From: Candidatus Aminicenantota bacterium
GTDB taxonomy: Bacteria; Acidobacteriota; Aminicenantia; Aminicenantales; UBA4085
Assembly (NCBI GenBank): GCA_026393865.1
Contig: JAPKZI010000204.1
Span: forward strand, 1 to 40,184
Direction of reading: 5' to 3'
Length of the DNA: 40,184 bases
This document shows positions 23,249-33,098 of this stretch, one piece after another (the stretch's first letter is position 1; each line of letters opens with the position of its first letter). The notes beneath the pieces are model-generated. The model searched no databases. It was given only the letters and a program-made list of their open reading frames with translations, and was not told where the DNA came from. Both the position numbers and the translations under genes were made by a program.

Positions 23249-24652
23249 CTATTTTCCGGCTTTTTCCTCGGGGGAGAGCTTGTCCTTCAAGAACTTCTTG
23301 AGGTCCGCTCCGGTGAGCGCCTTCACCACGTCGGGCAGCTGGGCCAGCACCTCGGCCACCTGGGCCGTGATCCGGGTCGTGCCCAGGCTCTTGTCTCCGC
23401 CGACGACCACGATCTTTTCGACCTTCGACAAAGGCTCGGAGATGGCCTTGGCCACGTCCGGGAGGACCTTCAAGTACATCTCCAGGATGGCCGCGTCGTT
23501 GAATTTCTCCCAGGCCTGGGCCTTTTTGAGCAGGGCTTCGGCCTCGGCCAGGCCTTTCCCCCGGATCTTATCGGCTTCGGCCTGACCTTCGAGCTTGAGC
23601 GCCTCGGCCTTGCCGCGGGCTTCGGCCTGGATGCGGAACTCTTCGGCCTCGGCCTCGGCCCGGATCTGATATTTGCGCGCGTCCGACGGTTTTAGGACGT
23701 TGGCGTCGAGCTCCTTCTCGCGGCGCTGGATCTCGAGATCTTCGATCTTGATGGCCTGCTCTTTCTCGACTATGCGGACCTTGGCCTCTTCCTTCTTCAG
23801 TTCCTGGCCGAGCTTGTGACGCTCGAGTTCGTAGGAAAAATCGGCCTGGGCTTTCTTGGTGTTGACCATGACCTGGGATTCGGCCTTCTTCGCCTCGTTC
23901 TCCCATTGGGCCTTGGCGATCAAGGCCTCGGCTTGGAGGCGGGCGACCTCTCCTTCCTTTCGCGCCTGAGAAGACTTGATGATCGAGTCCTTCTGGCTTT
24001 CGGCTTCGGCGATGGCCGCTTCCCTCTTGGCCGCGGAGATCAGGGGCTTGCTCAGGGCGTCGATATAGCCCTGGGTATCGCTGAACTCTTTCAGCGAGAA
24101 CGAGAGGAGGACCAATCCCATTTTGGAGAAAGCCTCATGGGCGGAATCCACGACCTTGTCGTTGAACTCATGGCGGCCCCGGTAGATCTCCTCGACCGTC
24201 ATGGTCCCGATGACCTCGCGCATCTTGCCTTCGAGGACGTTCGTCGCCACATCGCGGATGCCGTCCTTGCCGATGCCGAGAAACTGCTCGGCGGCGATGT
24301 GGATCGAGGCCTCCGAGGAGTCGACTTTGACCTGGGCTGTTGCATCGGCCAGGATGGGGACGCCGCCATGGGTTAAGACCTCCGGGGTCCGGATGCCGAT
24401 CGGGATGACGTCCATGGGCAGGACGTCGACAGTTTCCATGAAGGGCATGACGAACGTGCCGCCGCCGAGGCGGTAACGGTATCCGACCTTTCTCTTCATG
24501 CCGTCGGGTCCGGTGACCGTCCGCTTGCGCCCGGAAATGATGAGGGCTTCGTTGGGTCCGACTTTTTTATACTGCTTCGCGATGACAAGGGAGACCAGGA
24601 CCAAAAACAGGATGACGGCGCCGGCCGGGATAAGCCAGGAAATCAGACTCAT
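23249..24652 (-). CDS. Flotillin-like SPFH-domain protein
   Basis: This 467-aa protein begins with one membrane segment (LISWLIPAGAVILFLVLVSLVIA). An SPFH/band 7 domain follows at about 30-200 (VGPNEALIISGRK.., VEEIYRGRHEFNDKV). A long Ala/Glu/Lys-rich coiled coil (about 205-400: REAAIAEAESQKDS, EARGKAEALKLEGQAEAD) precedes the tail. This is the flotillin (FloT/YuaG) layout; such proteins oligomerise in membrane microdomains. The start is at the membrane segment, in a normal position. It is the gene just upstream of the aminotransferase fusion on the same strand and may be co-transcribed. The exact role here is unknown. Confidence 0.88.
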   Translation of the reverse strand: MSLISWLIPAGAVILFLVLVSLVIAKQYKKVGPNEALIISGRKRTVTGPDGMKRKVGYRYRLGGGTFVMPFMETVDVLPMDVIPIGIRTPEVLTHGGVPILADATAQVKVDSSEASIHIAAEQFLGIGKDGIRDVATNVLEGKMREVIGTMTVEEIYRGRHEFNDKVVDSAHEAFSKMGLVLLSFSLKEFSDTQGYIDALSKPLISAAKREAAIAEAESQKDSIIKSSQARKEGEVARLQAEALIAKAQWENEAKKAESQVMVNTKKAQADFSYELERHKLGQELKKEEAKVRIVEKEQAIKIEDLEIQRREKELDANVLKPSDARKYQIRAEAEAEEFRIQAEARGKAEALKLEGQAEADKIRGKGLAEAEALLKKAQAWEKFNDAAILEMYLKVLPDVAKAISEPLSKVEKIVVVGGDKSLGTTRITAQVAEVLAQLPDVVKALTGADLKKFLKDKLSPEEKAGK

Positions 24653-24754
24653 GAGGACCTCCTTGGATGATGGCTCGACGTTAGGGCTCGGAATAGCATA
24701 ACTTGTTAAAAAGAAATATATTACTGAATAGGATCGAAAAAAGTCAAGCCGCTC

Positions 24755-25456
24755 CTATTTAAAAAATTTGTAGCGGAACATGTGAAAGATGGCCGCCACG
24801 CCGTCCTTCCAGCCGATCTTCTTGCCCTCGGCGTAGTCGCGCCCCGAGTACGAGATCGGGACTTCGTAGATCCGGCACCTGAGTTCGGCCACTTTGAGGG
24901 TCACTTCGGGTTCGAATCCGAAGCGGTCGGACTTCAGTTGGATCCGCGACAACACATCCTTTTTGAACACTTTATAGCAGGTTTCCATGTCGGTCAGGTT
25001 CAGGTTGGCCAGGACATTGCAGAACGTGGTCAACATCCGGTTGGCGACATAATGCCAGAAGAAGAGCACCCGGTGGGGTCCGCTGAGGAAGCGGGAGCCG
25101 AAGACCACGTCGGCCCGGCCGTCCAGGATCGGGGCCAGAAGAACGGGGTATTCCCGGGGGTCGTATTCGAGGTCGGCGTCCTGGACGAGGACGATATCCC
25201 CCTGGGCCTGGGCGAATCCGGTCCGAAGGGCGGCGCCCTTGCCCATGTTCTTCGGCTGGAGAATGACCCGGATCCTCGGATCGCCGAGCTTATCCAGGAT
25301 CTCGCGCGTCCCGTCCTTGGAGAAGTCGTCCACGATGACCAATTCCTTTTCCAGCCCCGTCTCGACCTTGAGGACGCGGTCGACGATCTCGCGGATGGTG
25401 TCCTTTTCGTTATAGACCGGTATGACGATGGAAAGTTTCATGGGAACGCCTTTCAT
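24755..25456 (-). CDS. Family 2 glycosyltransferase, polyprenyl-phosphate sugar transferase type
   Basis: This 233-aa GT-A enzyme is of the DPM1-like kind that moves a sugar from a nucleotide donor to polyprenyl phosphate. It shows [35 protein letters not shown], the metal-binding [17 protein letters not shown] and [11 protein letters not shown]. It has no C-terminal membrane domain. The first ATG overlaps the upstream UDP-glucuronate decarboxylase stop (ATGA). A start at 25441 (MKLSIVIP) is more typical of the family and equally possible. Coupling to a UDP-xylose-forming enzyme hints at a pentose or related donor. Confidence 0.85.
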   Translation of the reverse strand: MKGVPMKLSIVIPVYNEKDTIREIVDRVLKVETGLEKELVIVDDFSKDGTREILDKLGDPRIRVILQPKNMGKGAALRTGFAQAQGDIVLVQDADLEYDPREYPVLLAPILDGRADVVFGSRFLSGPHRVLFFWHYVANRMLTTFCNVLANLNLTDMETCYKVFKKDVLSRIQLKSDRFGFEPEVTLKVAELRCRIYEVPISYSGRDYAEGKKIGWKDGVAAIFHMFRYKFFK

Positions 25457-26400
25457 ACGCGATCCCGCGCGCCGAGTGTTTCCTTAAAATATTCGATGGT
25501 CCGGGCCAGCCCCTCGTCCAGGGACACCTTGGGCTCCCAGCCGAGCTTGGCCTTGGCCATGGAGATGTCCGGCCGGCGCCGGACCGGGTCGTCGGAGGGC
25601 AGAGGCTTATGGACGAATTTCGAGCGGCTCCCGGTCATCTTGATGATCTTTTCGGCTAGTTCGATGATCGTGAATTCGCTGGGGTTCCCCAGATTGATCG
25701 GTCCGATGGTCGTCTCCTGGTCCATCATCCGGCGGATCCCCTTGATCAGGTCGGAGACGTAGCAGAACGCCCGCGTCTGGCCGCCGTCGCCGTAAATGGT
25801 GATTGGGTCGCCGCGGAGCGCCTGGACGATGAAATTGCTGACGACGCGGCCGTCGTTGACGGCCATGCGCGGCCCATAGGTGTTGAAGACGCGGACGATA
25901 CGGATATCCACCTTGTTCTGGCGGTGATAGTCCATCATCAGCGTCTCGGCCACCCGCTTGCCCTCGTCGTAACAGCTCCGCACGCCGATCGAGTTCACGT
26001 TCCCCCAATAGCTTTCGGGTTGAGGGTGGACCTGCGCGTCGCCGTAGATCTCCGACGTGGAGGTGAGAAGGATCCGGCTCCTGATCCGCTTGGCCAGGCC
26101 GAGCATGTTGATGGTGCCCATGACGTTGGTCTTGACGGTCTTGATCGGGTTCATCTGGTAGTGGATGGGGGAGGCCGGACAGGCCAGATGATAGATCCGG
26201 TCGACCTCGACGAAGAGAGGGTGGATGACGTCGTGGCGGATGAGCTCGAAATAGGGATGGGCGACGAAGGGGCGGATATTGTCCTTGTGGCCGGAGAAAA
26301 AATTGTCGATGCAGACGACGTCCGATCCCTCGCCGAGGAGCTGCTCGCAGAGATGGCTGCCCAAAAAGCCCGCGCCGCCCGTGACCAAAACCCGGTTCAT
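25453..26400 (-). CDS. UDP-glucuronate decarboxylase (UDP-xylose synthase type)
   Basis: This 315-aa short-chain dehydrogenase of the extended type has the NAD-binding motif [11 protein letters not shown] at its start. The catalytic YxxxK lies in [11 protein letters not shown], and the substrate-binding stretch is [28 protein letters not shown] and [22 protein letters not shown] are typical of UDP-xylose synthases. These oxidise and decarboxylate UDP-glucuronate to UDP-xylose for surface polysaccharides. It lies 31 nt downstream of rph and overlaps the glycosyltransferase by 4 nt. Confidence 0.88.
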   Translation of the reverse strand: MNRVLVTGGAGFLGSHLCEQLLGEGSDVVCIDNFFSGHKDNIRPFVAHPYFELIRHDVIHPLFVEVDRIYHLACPASPIHYQMNPIKTVKTNVMGTINMLGLAKRIRSRILLTSTSEIYGDAQVHPQPESYWGNVNSIGVRSCYDEGKRVAETLMMDYHRQNKVDIRIVRVFNTYGPRMAVNDGRVVSNFIVQALRGDPITIYGDGGQTRAFCYVSDLIKGIRRMMDQETTIGPINLGNPSEFTIIELAEKIIKMTGSRSKFVHKPLPSDDPVRRRPDISMAKAKLGWEPKVSLDEGLARTIEYFKETLGARDRV

Positions 26401-26431
26401 CGCCGCTCCTCCTTCACTCGAGTCTCCCGCT

Positions 26432-27181
26432 CTACTTATATCCGTAGGCCATGAACATCAGGCTCTTTTTTTTCAGGACTTCCTTCTGGGCCAGAACGAT
26501 CTCCTCGATGCCCTGGTCGGCCAGCCGGAGAAGCCTTTCGAGAAGGCTTTTCGAAAAGGGTTCTCTTTCGGCCGTCGCCTGGACCTCCAAGAGCTGCCCC
26601 CGGTCGGTCTGGACGACGTTCATATCGGTTTCGGCGGAGGAATCCTCGGCGTAGTCCAGGTCGAGGAGCGGTTCGCCGTTGATGATGCCCACGCTCACCC
26701 CGGCGACGAGATGGCGGAGGGGCATGGCGTCGATGATCCGCAGATCGAGCATTTTCTTGAGGGCCAGGGCGAGGGCGATGCAGGCGGCGTTGATCGAGGC
26801 GACCCGCGTCCCGCCGTCGGCCTGGATGACGTCGCAGTCGATGATGATCTGCCGCTCGCCGATCGTCCGGAGGTCCGTGACCGCCCGGAGCGCCCGCCCG
26901 ATCAGGCGCTGGATCTCCTGGTTGCGGCCCGAGGGATAGCCCTGGTTCCGCTCGCGGTTCGTCCTCTTCTCCGTGGACCGCGGGAGCATGGAATATTCGG
27001 CCGTGACCCAGCCGGAGCCCGTGTTCTTGAGGAAGGGCGGCACCTTTTCTTCGATGGTCGCGGCGGCCACGACGCGCGTCTTCCCGCATTCGATGAGGGC
27101 CGACCCGTCGGCGAAGTCAAGGTAGTCCGGGAAAATCTTGATCGGCCTCAATTCATCGTATTTGCGATTATGGGCTCTCAT
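26432..27181 (-). CDS. rph: Ribonuclease PH
   Basis: This 249-aa phosphorolytic 3'-exoribonuclease trims tRNA 3' ends. Signatures include [55 protein letters not shown] (phosphate binding) and [21 protein letters not shown]. Length is typical. Its start overlaps the stop of the upstream acyltransferase by 4 nt. Confidence 0.93.
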   Translation of the reverse strand: MRAHNRKYDELRPIKIFPDYLDFADGSALIECGKTRVVAAATIEEKVPPFLKNTGSGWVTAEYSMLPRSTEKRTNRERNQGYPSGRNQEIQRLIGRALRAVTDLRTIGERQIIIDCDVIQADGGTRVASINAACIALALALKKMLDLRIIDAMPLRHLVAGVSVGIINGEPLLDLDYAEDSSAETDMNVVQTDRGQLLEVQATAEREPFSKSLLERLLRLADQGIEEIVLAQKEVLKKKSLMFMAYGYK

Positions 27182-28083
27182 GGGGACGTCACCTCGTCGG
27201 CAGGTCTTGTCTGCCAGCGCTTGTGGACCCAGAACCAGAGCTCCGGGCGCTGACGGATCTCCCGCTCGATTATCTTAGTGCATAACTGGGTGATTTTCAA
27301 CACGTCCTCGTCCATGCGGCCCGCGGGAGGAACGGCGAAGGGTTCGTGGATCTTCAGGACGTACCGTCCGTGGGGGGCGGGATGGACGAAGATCGGGACC
27401 AGGGGAGCGCCCGTCTTGAGATGAAATGCGGCCAGGCCGGGCGTCGTGCCCGCCGTTTTGCCGAAGAAATCGACGAAGACGGCCTGGCTCCGCAGGACGT
27501 TCTGATCGATGAGGATGGCCACGATCTCGTTGCGCCCGAGCGCCCTCAGGATGGCCCGGGCCGCGCCGAACTTGTCGATGACCCCGGCGCCGAACTTCGT
27601 CCGCAGCCCGGAAAGGTCTTTGTCCAGGCGCGGGTTGTCCAGGGCGCGGGCGACCACCCGGAGCGTCCCGATCTCCGTCAGCGGGGCCGCGGCGAGCTCC
27701 CAGTTTCCGAAGTGGCCGGTGAACAGAAGAACCCCTTTGCCCTGGGCCAGGGCGGCCTCCATGTGGGCCCGGCCTTCGGTGGCGATGAGCCGCAGGGCCC
27801 GCTCCCGGGAATAGCGGGCGATCTTGAGAGTGTCGGCGAGAACGCCCCCGAGATTTTTAAAGGACGCCCGGGCGATCGCGGTGAGTTCGACCTCCGAGCG
27901 CTCCCGGCCGAAGGCGACGGCGAGGTTCGCCAGGGCGATCCGGCGGTGCCGGCGGTCGGCATGGAAGGCGAGGAGGCCGAGAGAGCGGCCGGCGGCCAGG
28001 CAGAGCGGGCGGGGCAGCACGGAGAAGATCAGGGTCAATCCTTTGTATGCCGCGGTCCCGGCGAAATCTCCGGACTTGCTCAT
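27178..28083 (-). CDS. Lipid A late acyltransferase family protein (LpxL/HtrB type)
   Basis: This 301-aa inner-membrane enzyme has the HxxxxE catalytic motif in FTGHFGNWELAA. Other family features are a hydrophobic N-terminal part (LTLIFSVLPRPLCLAAG), an IDQN motif in ILIDQNVLRSQ, PGLAAFHLKTGAPLVP, and RPELWFWVHKRW near the C-terminus. Members add secondary acyl chains to Kdo-lipid A. It overlaps lpxK upstream and rph downstream by 4 nt each, placing it in a lipid A operon. Which acyl position it serves cannot be read from the sequence. Confidence 0.87.
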   Translation of the reverse strand: MSKSGDFAGTAAYKGLTLIFSVLPRPLCLAAGRSLGLLAFHADRRHRRIALANLAVAFGRERSEVELTAIARASFKNLGGVLADTLKIARYSRERALRLIATEGRAHMEAALAQGKGVLLFTGHFGNWELAAAPLTEIGTLRVVARALDNPRLDKDLSGLRTKFGAGVIDKFGAARAILRALGRNEIVAILIDQNVLRSQAVFVDFFGKTAGTTPGLAAFHLKTGAPLVPIFVHPAPHGRYVLKIHEPFAVPPAGRMDEDVLKITQLCTKIIEREIRQRPELWFWVHKRWQTRPADEVTSP

Positions 28084-29080
28084 GACGGGCGGGTCGCCTG
28101 GGAACGATTCAGATCATCGACGGGGCCGGCCGGCCCAAGAGAAGCGCTGATCTTTTCGAAAAACGCGGGCGGCAGATCGAGCCCGACATCGAGAACGTAA
28201 AGAGGTGTGGAGGCGAAGGCCCAGGTCCGGCCGAGGAGCTTGACCGCATCCTTTTCCGTCGTCAGGAGAGCCTCGATCCGGTCTCTCTCTCCGGCCGCGG
28301 CGAGCCGGTCCAAGCTTGGCGGAGGATAAAGAAAATGGTCGGGAAAGGGCATTTTCGTCTGTGGCGGAAGACCGTTTTCTACGAGGAGCGAAAAGAACCT
28401 CTCCGGCCGGGCGATCCCGCAGAAAGCCAGGATTCTCTTGCCTTTGAGAACGCCGGCCGCGATCGGTTCGCCCGTCTCGAGGAGGCGAAGCCCCCGGGGG
28501 ACCACGGCGTATTCGAAGGCGGCGGCGGAAAACCGTTGACGGATCCGCCGGAGCGCCGCCTCTCCGCCCTTCTTGACCAGGATGCACGGCGCCCGCCCTC
28601 AGCCGTCGGGTCGTAGAGGACGATGTCCACATCGCGCCCGAGCTTGAGGTGTTGGAAACCATCGTCGAGGACGGCCAGGTCGAAGCCCATTTCCTTGGCT
28701 TTGAGACAGGACCGATAGCGGTTCTTCCCGACGAAAACGCCCGCCCGGGGAATATGCCGGGCGATCATATACGGCTCGTCGCCGGCCTCTTCCCAGCCTC
28801 CGTGCAGCGCTTGGCCGTCCGACAAAACACCGCCCTCCTGCTCCCAGCGCCCCCTATACCCGCGGGTCACCAGGGCCGGCCGGCGGCCGAGCCCGAGGAA
28901 ATGGGTCAAAAGCTCCATGGCCAGGGGAGTTTTTTCCGAACCTCCCAGGGTCAGATTCCCGACGCTGATGACGGGGAGGGGGGCCTCGCGCCGCCGTCTG
29001 ATCCCAGTCTTGAAAAGGACCGTCTTAATTCGACAGACGGCGCGGGAAATCAGGGAATAAAGGCCAAGAAGAATAGCCAT
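28080..29080 (-). pseudogene. lpxK: Tetraacyldisaccharide 4'-kinase LpxK, frameshifted
   Basis: LpxK phosphorylates the 4' position of the lipid A precursor at the inner membrane. The N-terminal part (from 29080) shows ISVGNLTLGGSEKTPLAMEL, LVTRGYRGRW and VLDDGFQHLKLGRDVDIVLYDP. The reading frame is lost at about 28587-28600, and the rest (CILVKKGGEAALRRIRQRF, FCGIARPERF, LLTTEKDAVKL) continues in the frame of the 28080-28505 ORF. One missing base in GAGGGCGGGCGCCG explains it. Joined, the protein would be about 333 aa, the normal length. The P-loop has Glu where Gly is usual (GGSEKTP). Since the pathway is essential in most diderms, a sequence error is as likely as true decay. Confidence 0.85.
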
Positions 29081-29141
29081 CTTCAGTGAAATATACTACA
29101 TCCGCTCTCTGCGGAGCAAGTTTCTTCCGCGAGCCCCGCTC

Positions 29142-29170
29142 TTTACTTATGTTCTTCAATTCCTTATAAT
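29142..29170 (+). promoter_or_regulatory. Candidate sigma-70 promoter of the lipoprotein gene
   Basis: TTTACT (29142-29147), a 17-bp spacer and a perfect TATAAT (29165-29170) lie 35 bp before the lipoprotein start. A small hairpin CTTG-TTTT-CAAG follows the -10, and GGAGG precedes the ATG. Confidence 0.6.
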
Positions 29171-29205
29171 ACCCCTTGTTTTCAAGGATGAGTGGAGGAT
29201 AAAAA

Positions 29206-30072
29206 ATGAAGCGTAAAATGTATATCTGTCTCCTGATAATCGCCGTCGGGCTGACTCTTTCCGCCTGCAAGAAGACGGCTCCGGTCAAGGGCGTGGAACT
29301 GACCGTGACGTTCTCCGAACCCGCGCTTTCCGACAACCTGATCACGGATGTCGAATACAAGTGGAAGACGAGCGAAGATTTTGTGAAGCTCGACAAGGAC
29401 TACAGCATCTTCGTCCATTTCTGGCACAACGCCAACAACCTCATCACCGGCGATTATGTCCCCGAGATCCCGACCACCAAGTGGGAAAAGGGGAAGGAAT
29501 ATACGGCCAAGCGCCGGATCTACATCCCTGCCTTCATCGACGAGTTCGATCCTCAGTTCAAAGGGGAAGAAACTCTCCGGCTCTCCGTGGGCTTTTTCAA
29601 TCCCTATGACCGCAGCGGCCAGTCCGAGAAGGAAGTGCTTTCGAAAAAGCTGAAGGTCCTGCCTCCGCCGCTCGGAACGCCTGAAGTGATCTACGAAAAC
29701 GGCTGGTACGATCTAGAGAAAGAACCGAAGTCCTTGCTGAAGCAATGGCGCTGGACGGCGAAAGAGGCCAAGTGTGTCATCGACAACCCCAAGAAGGACG
29801 CCCTCCTCGTGATCAAGGGCGGGGTGAACTTCCAGGCCGTCAAGGACCAAAAAGTGATCTTCAAGATCAACGACCTGATCTTGGATGAGTTCGTGGTCGA
29901 GCAGGAGCTCTTCGAGAAGTCTTACGATGTCAAAAAGGAGCAGTTGGGCGACAAGAACGAGTTCACCTTGACCATCGGCGTCGACAAGCCCTGGGTGCCG
30001 GCCAAGGTGATCCCCAACTCCAAGGACGACCGGGAGCTCGGCTGCCAGATCTCCTTCATCTATTTCCGGTAG
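29206..30072 (+). CDS. Lipoprotein of unknown function
   Basis: This 288-aa protein has a lipoprotein signal peptide with lipobox LSAC (Cys22 or nearby) followed by KK. A membrane-anchored mature protein is expected. The mature part looks beta-rich (VELTVTFSEPALSDNLITDVEYKWKTS, YSIFVHFWHNAN), with few cysteines and no catalytic motif that I recognise. It resembles Ig-like or carbohydrate-binding sandwich proteins only in general character. It has its own promoter and a strong Shine-Dalgarno. It lies divergent from lpxK and convergent with the following gene. Confidence 0.75.
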   Translation: MKRKMYICLLIIAVGLTLSACKKTAPVKGVELTVTFSEPALSDNLITDVEYKWKTSEDFVKLDKDYSIFVHFWHNANNLITGDYVPEIPTTKWEKGKEYTAKRRIYIPAFIDEFDPQFKGEETLRLSVGFFNPYDRSGQSEKEVLSKKLKVLPPPLGTPEVIYENGWYDLEKEPKSLLKQWRWTAKEAKCVIDNPKKDALLVIKGGVNFQAVKDQKVIFKINDLILDEFVVEQELFEKSYDVKKEQLGDKNEFTLTIGVDKPWVPAKVIPNSKDDRELGCQISFIYFR

Positions 30073-30081
30073 GCCGCGGCT

Positions 30082-30651
30082 TTAATTGATCGCGGCCGGG
30101 GGGAACTTGTCCTTCACCCCCTGGGCCAGGATCTTATCGAGTTCGTCTTTAACCTTCGCTTCCTCGGCCTGGGCCGCCTGCAGCCTCTGGAGCGTCTCGC
30201 TGAGCTGTTTCTGCACTTGATCTTTGGCTGTCATGCTGTTGAAGCTGTAAAACTGCTGCTGTAGAGCGTTCATCTTAAGATTCAATAATTCCACCAGCTC
30301 TTTGGCCTTGCTGAGGCGGACTTCGAGCTCGGACTTTTTTTCGTCGAATTTTTTTCTAGCTTCGATCTGCAGGTCGGCGGGCGCGGCGGCTTCGCCGACG
30401 GAGGGCTCTCTAGGTTCCGCCCCCCCGCCCGGCTTCTCACTTTCGGCGGGAGTCTGCGGGTTGGCCGCGACGGCCGGCTTTTTCTTGATCCCGGCGAGAT
30501 CCGCGTTCGTCACGACGACACCCGCCTTGCCCTTGAGGCTCTCCCGCCGTTCCTTCTCTTTTTTCGCCGCTTCGGTCAGGCTTTGACCCGGTGCGGGTTG
30601 GGCGAGAGAGATGGCCAGGACGGCGGCGGCGATGATCTTGAGCGCGCTCAT
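30082..30651 (-). CDS. Exported coiled-coil protein of unknown function
   Basis: This 189-aa protein has a signal peptide (MSALKIIAAAVLAISLAQPAPGQ), a charged stretch (EAAKKEKERRESLKGK), a Pro/Ala/Glu-rich disordered linker, and a C-terminal coiled coil from about residue 95 (FDEKKSELEVRLSKAKELVELLNLKMNAL). It is probably periplasmic. No known family was recognised; the general plan recalls small envelope adaptor proteins. It sits just downstream of comEC on the same strand. Confidence 0.7.
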   Translation of the reverse strand: MSALKIIAAAVLAISLAQPAPGQSLTEAAKKEKERRESLKGKAGVVVTNADLAGIKKKPAVAANPQTPAESEKPGGGAEPREPSVGEAAAPADLQIEARKKFDEKKSELEVRLSKAKELVELLNLKMNALQQQFYSFNSMTAKDQVQKQLSETLQRLQAAQAEEAKVKDELDKILAQGVKDKFPPAAIN

Positions 30652-30689
30652 TTCCCTGGATTCATCTTAGCGCGGCCGTCCCCCGGCTG

Positions 30690-33077
30690 TCAATCTGTTC
30701 CGGCTTTGATGGACGTCCGGACGGCCATCCGTTTCCCATCGGAGGAGATCTCGACGGCGCCGTGGAGGTCGGTCCGGTAGATGCGGGCGCCGGCCGCCAG
30801 GTAGCGGCGCAAGATTTCCGGTTGGGGGAACCCGAACCGGTTGCCGCGTCCGGCCGTGATGACGATCACCTCCGGAGCGACGGCGCGGATAAAGGCCTCC
30901 GAGCTCGACGTCGCGCTGCCGTGGTGAGGGGATTTGAAGACAGCGCTTTTGATATCGTCGCCGAAGGACAGGATCTCCGCCTCGGCGTTCGCTCCGATGT
31001 CGGCAGGGAGGAGGATGGCCGTGGCGCCGAACGAGACTTTCATGACGAGCGAACGGTCGTTGTCCGCGGGCGCGACAGAGGACGATCCTTCGGACGGGAA
31101 AAGCACGCGGACCTGGACACCTTCTTCCTGCCGGGAAAAACCGCGGAACGTCCGCTTTTGAGGAACGGAACCGAGGGCCGTTTTGAGCTCCGCGTATTTC
31201 GCGTCGTCCGGGGGGCTGAAGGCCTCCCAAAATTCGCCCACGCGAAAATTCCGGGCGATGGCCGACAGGCCGTTGGCGTGGTCGGGGTGGGGGTGGGTCA
31301 GGACCAGATAATCGAGCTTTTTGATGCCCTTGTTCCACAGGAACGGCGAGACCACGCTTTCGCCGACGTCGAAGGTCCCGGTCGGGAATCCTCCGCCGTC
31401 GATCAGCATTTTCTTGCGGCCCGGAAATTCGATGAGGACGGAATCGCCCTGACCGACATCGATGAAGGTGAGCTTGAGGTTCTTGGACGCGGACGGGAAG
31501 GGATAGAGGATGAGCAGGAGGAAAAAGAGGAGAAACCCGGCCAGGGCCGCCCGGCGGATCTTGAACAGCCGCGGCGGCAGGAGAAGGAGGAGGAGAAAAA
31601 GAAAGTAGCCGGCGACGACCAGGGGGGGCGGCGTCGGGATCCGGTACGAAAGGAAAGCGAAGCGGTCGAGGAGATGGGTCGATCCCATGAAGACCCTGAT
31701 CAGAAAAGCGATCCCGGCGGCCGCCGGCCGGGCGATCGCCGGCCCGAGGAAGGCCAGGGGCAGAAAGAGGTATCCCGCGGCCATGATGACCGCCACGAGC
31801 GGGATGCCGAACAGGTTCAAAAGGAGACCGGAAAAGATGATCCTGTTGAACATCGCGGCGATGAGCGGAAAAACGCCGGCCTGGGCCGTGAGCGACATGG
31901 CGAACATCTCGCCGATCTTCAAGGGCAGTCCGGGAAGGAAGGGCATGATCTTCGGATAGAACAGGATGATGGACAGCGTGGCGGCGAAGGTCAGCTGGAA
32001 GCCGGGATCGAACAGCTGGAAAGGATTGAAGAGGAGGATCACGAACGCGCCCAGACCGATGGTGTTGAGCAGGTGGGTGTCTTTCCAGAAGAGCCTGCCG
32101 AGGAGAAAGGCGATGCTCATGATGACCGCCCGGACGACCGAGGCCCGGCCTTCGACGAGGAGGGCGTAAAGCACGAGCAGGACGATCAGGAATCCATAAG
32201 AAAAACGGACCGGTACGCGAACGGCCTTCATCAGGCCGAAGATCATGAAGGAGATCATCCCGATATGCGCGCCGGAGATGGCGAACAGGTGGAACAGCCC
32301 GGTCTTCTGGAGAGACTGGGTCGTCTCCGGCGACAGCCGTCCCCGCCCGCCAAGGAGCAGCGTTTCGAGGACCGCCCCTTCCGCGGTCAGCGTCCGGGGA
32401 TCCTGGGGCGAGGCGAAATTCTCCTCGATCCGGCGCAGACAATCCCGCCGCAGGTTGGACATCAGGCGGAGGATCGAGAGGGGATGTCCGGCGTCGATCT
32501 TCTGGACGAGAAGAGGGCTCTTGGTGACGGCTAGGCTATGGAGCATCTGGGCCTTGAGATACATGCGGGAGAACGGCTCCTCGAAATTGTTGAATTCGAG
32601 CGGGGGCACGATCAGGGCGGAGACGATCAATCGGTCCCCCGTGGTGAGGTCCAGCCGCCCCGGAAATTCGGTCGAATGGGGAACGGATACACGGAGGTTG
32701 CCCGCCATGCGCTCCTCGCGGTTCCCGACGGCTATTTTTTCGACGCGCAGATAGAGATAATCCCGATCGAGCCCGGGAGACGGTGACCGGAAAAGGACGC
32801 CGGTGAAATCCGCGTAGCTCGTTTCCTTCAGGCGATGAAGGACGTTCCCTTCGTAGCGGTCATTGAAGGAGACGAATACGGACGACCCCAGGAACACCGT
32901 GGCGAGGAGCAGAAGGGCGAAACAGGCCCCGCTCTTTTTCAGGGCGTGGAAGATCCAGGAGAGGGCGATCGAGGCGATGAGCCCGACGACGGCCGGCGCG
33001 AGCGGGACCGAGGCCGCTTCGGACAACCAGATGCCCAGGGCGAAGGACAGGGCGAGATAGAGGAGAGGAAAGGCCAT
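30690..33077 (-). CDS. comEC: ComEC/Rec2-type DNA uptake channel
   Basis: This 795-aa polytopic membrane protein is the proposed inner-membrane channel for single-stranded DNA in natural transformation. The N-terminal part has membrane segments and a soluble DUF4131-like region. The competence domain includes LFAISGAHIGMISFMIFGLMKAV and many transmembrane helices. The C-terminal metallo-beta-lactamase-like domain carries LTHPHPDHANGL (HxHxDH) and FKSPHHGSATSS. Full length suggests it is functional. With type IV pili in the same window, DNA uptake is plausible, but other com genes are not seen here. Confidence 0.9.
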   Translation of the reverse strand: MAFPLLYLALSFALGIWLSEAASVPLAPAVVGLIASIALSWIFHALKKSGACFALLLLATVFLGSSVFVSFNDRYEGNVLHRLKETSYADFTGVLFRSPSPGLDRDYLYLRVEKIAVGNREERMAGNLRVSVPHSTEFPGRLDLTTGDRLIVSALIVPPLEFNNFEEPFSRMYLKAQMLHSLAVTKSPLLVQKIDAGHPLSILRLMSNLRRDCLRRIEENFASPQDPRTLTAEGAVLETLLLGGRGRLSPETTQSLQKTGLFHLFAISGAHIGMISFMIFGLMKAVRVPVRFSYGFLIVLLVLYALLVEGRASVVRAVIMSIAFLLGRLFWKDTHLLNTIGLGAFVILLFNPFQLFDPGFQLTFAATLSIILFYPKIMPFLPGLPLKIGEMFAMSLTAQAGVFPLIAAMFNRIIFSGLLLNLFGIPLVAVIMAAGYLFLPLAFLGPAIARPAAAGIAFLIRVFMGSTHLLDRFAFLSYRIPTPPPLVVAGYFLFLLLLLLPPRLFKIRRAALAGFLLFFLLLILYPFPSASKNLKLTFIDVGQGDSVLIEFPGRKKMLIDGGGFPTGTFDVGESVVSPFLWNKGIKKLDYLVLTHPHPDHANGLSAIARNFRVGEFWEAFSPPDDAKYAELKTALGSVPQKRTFRGFSRQEEGVQVRVLFPSEGSSSVAPADNDRSLVMKVSFGATAILLPADIGANAEAEILSFGDDIKSAVFKSPHHGSATSSSEAFIRAVAPEVIVITAGRGNRFGFPQPEILRRYLAAGARIYRTDLHGAVEISSDGKRMAVRTSIKAGTD

Positions 33078-33098
33078 GGGGCCCTTATCATATGATGA

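Noticed and set aside
30667-32442. Long ORFs on both strands across comEC.
   Set aside because: Arg/Pro- or Asp/Glu/Arg-rich shadows of the comEC gene, without domains.
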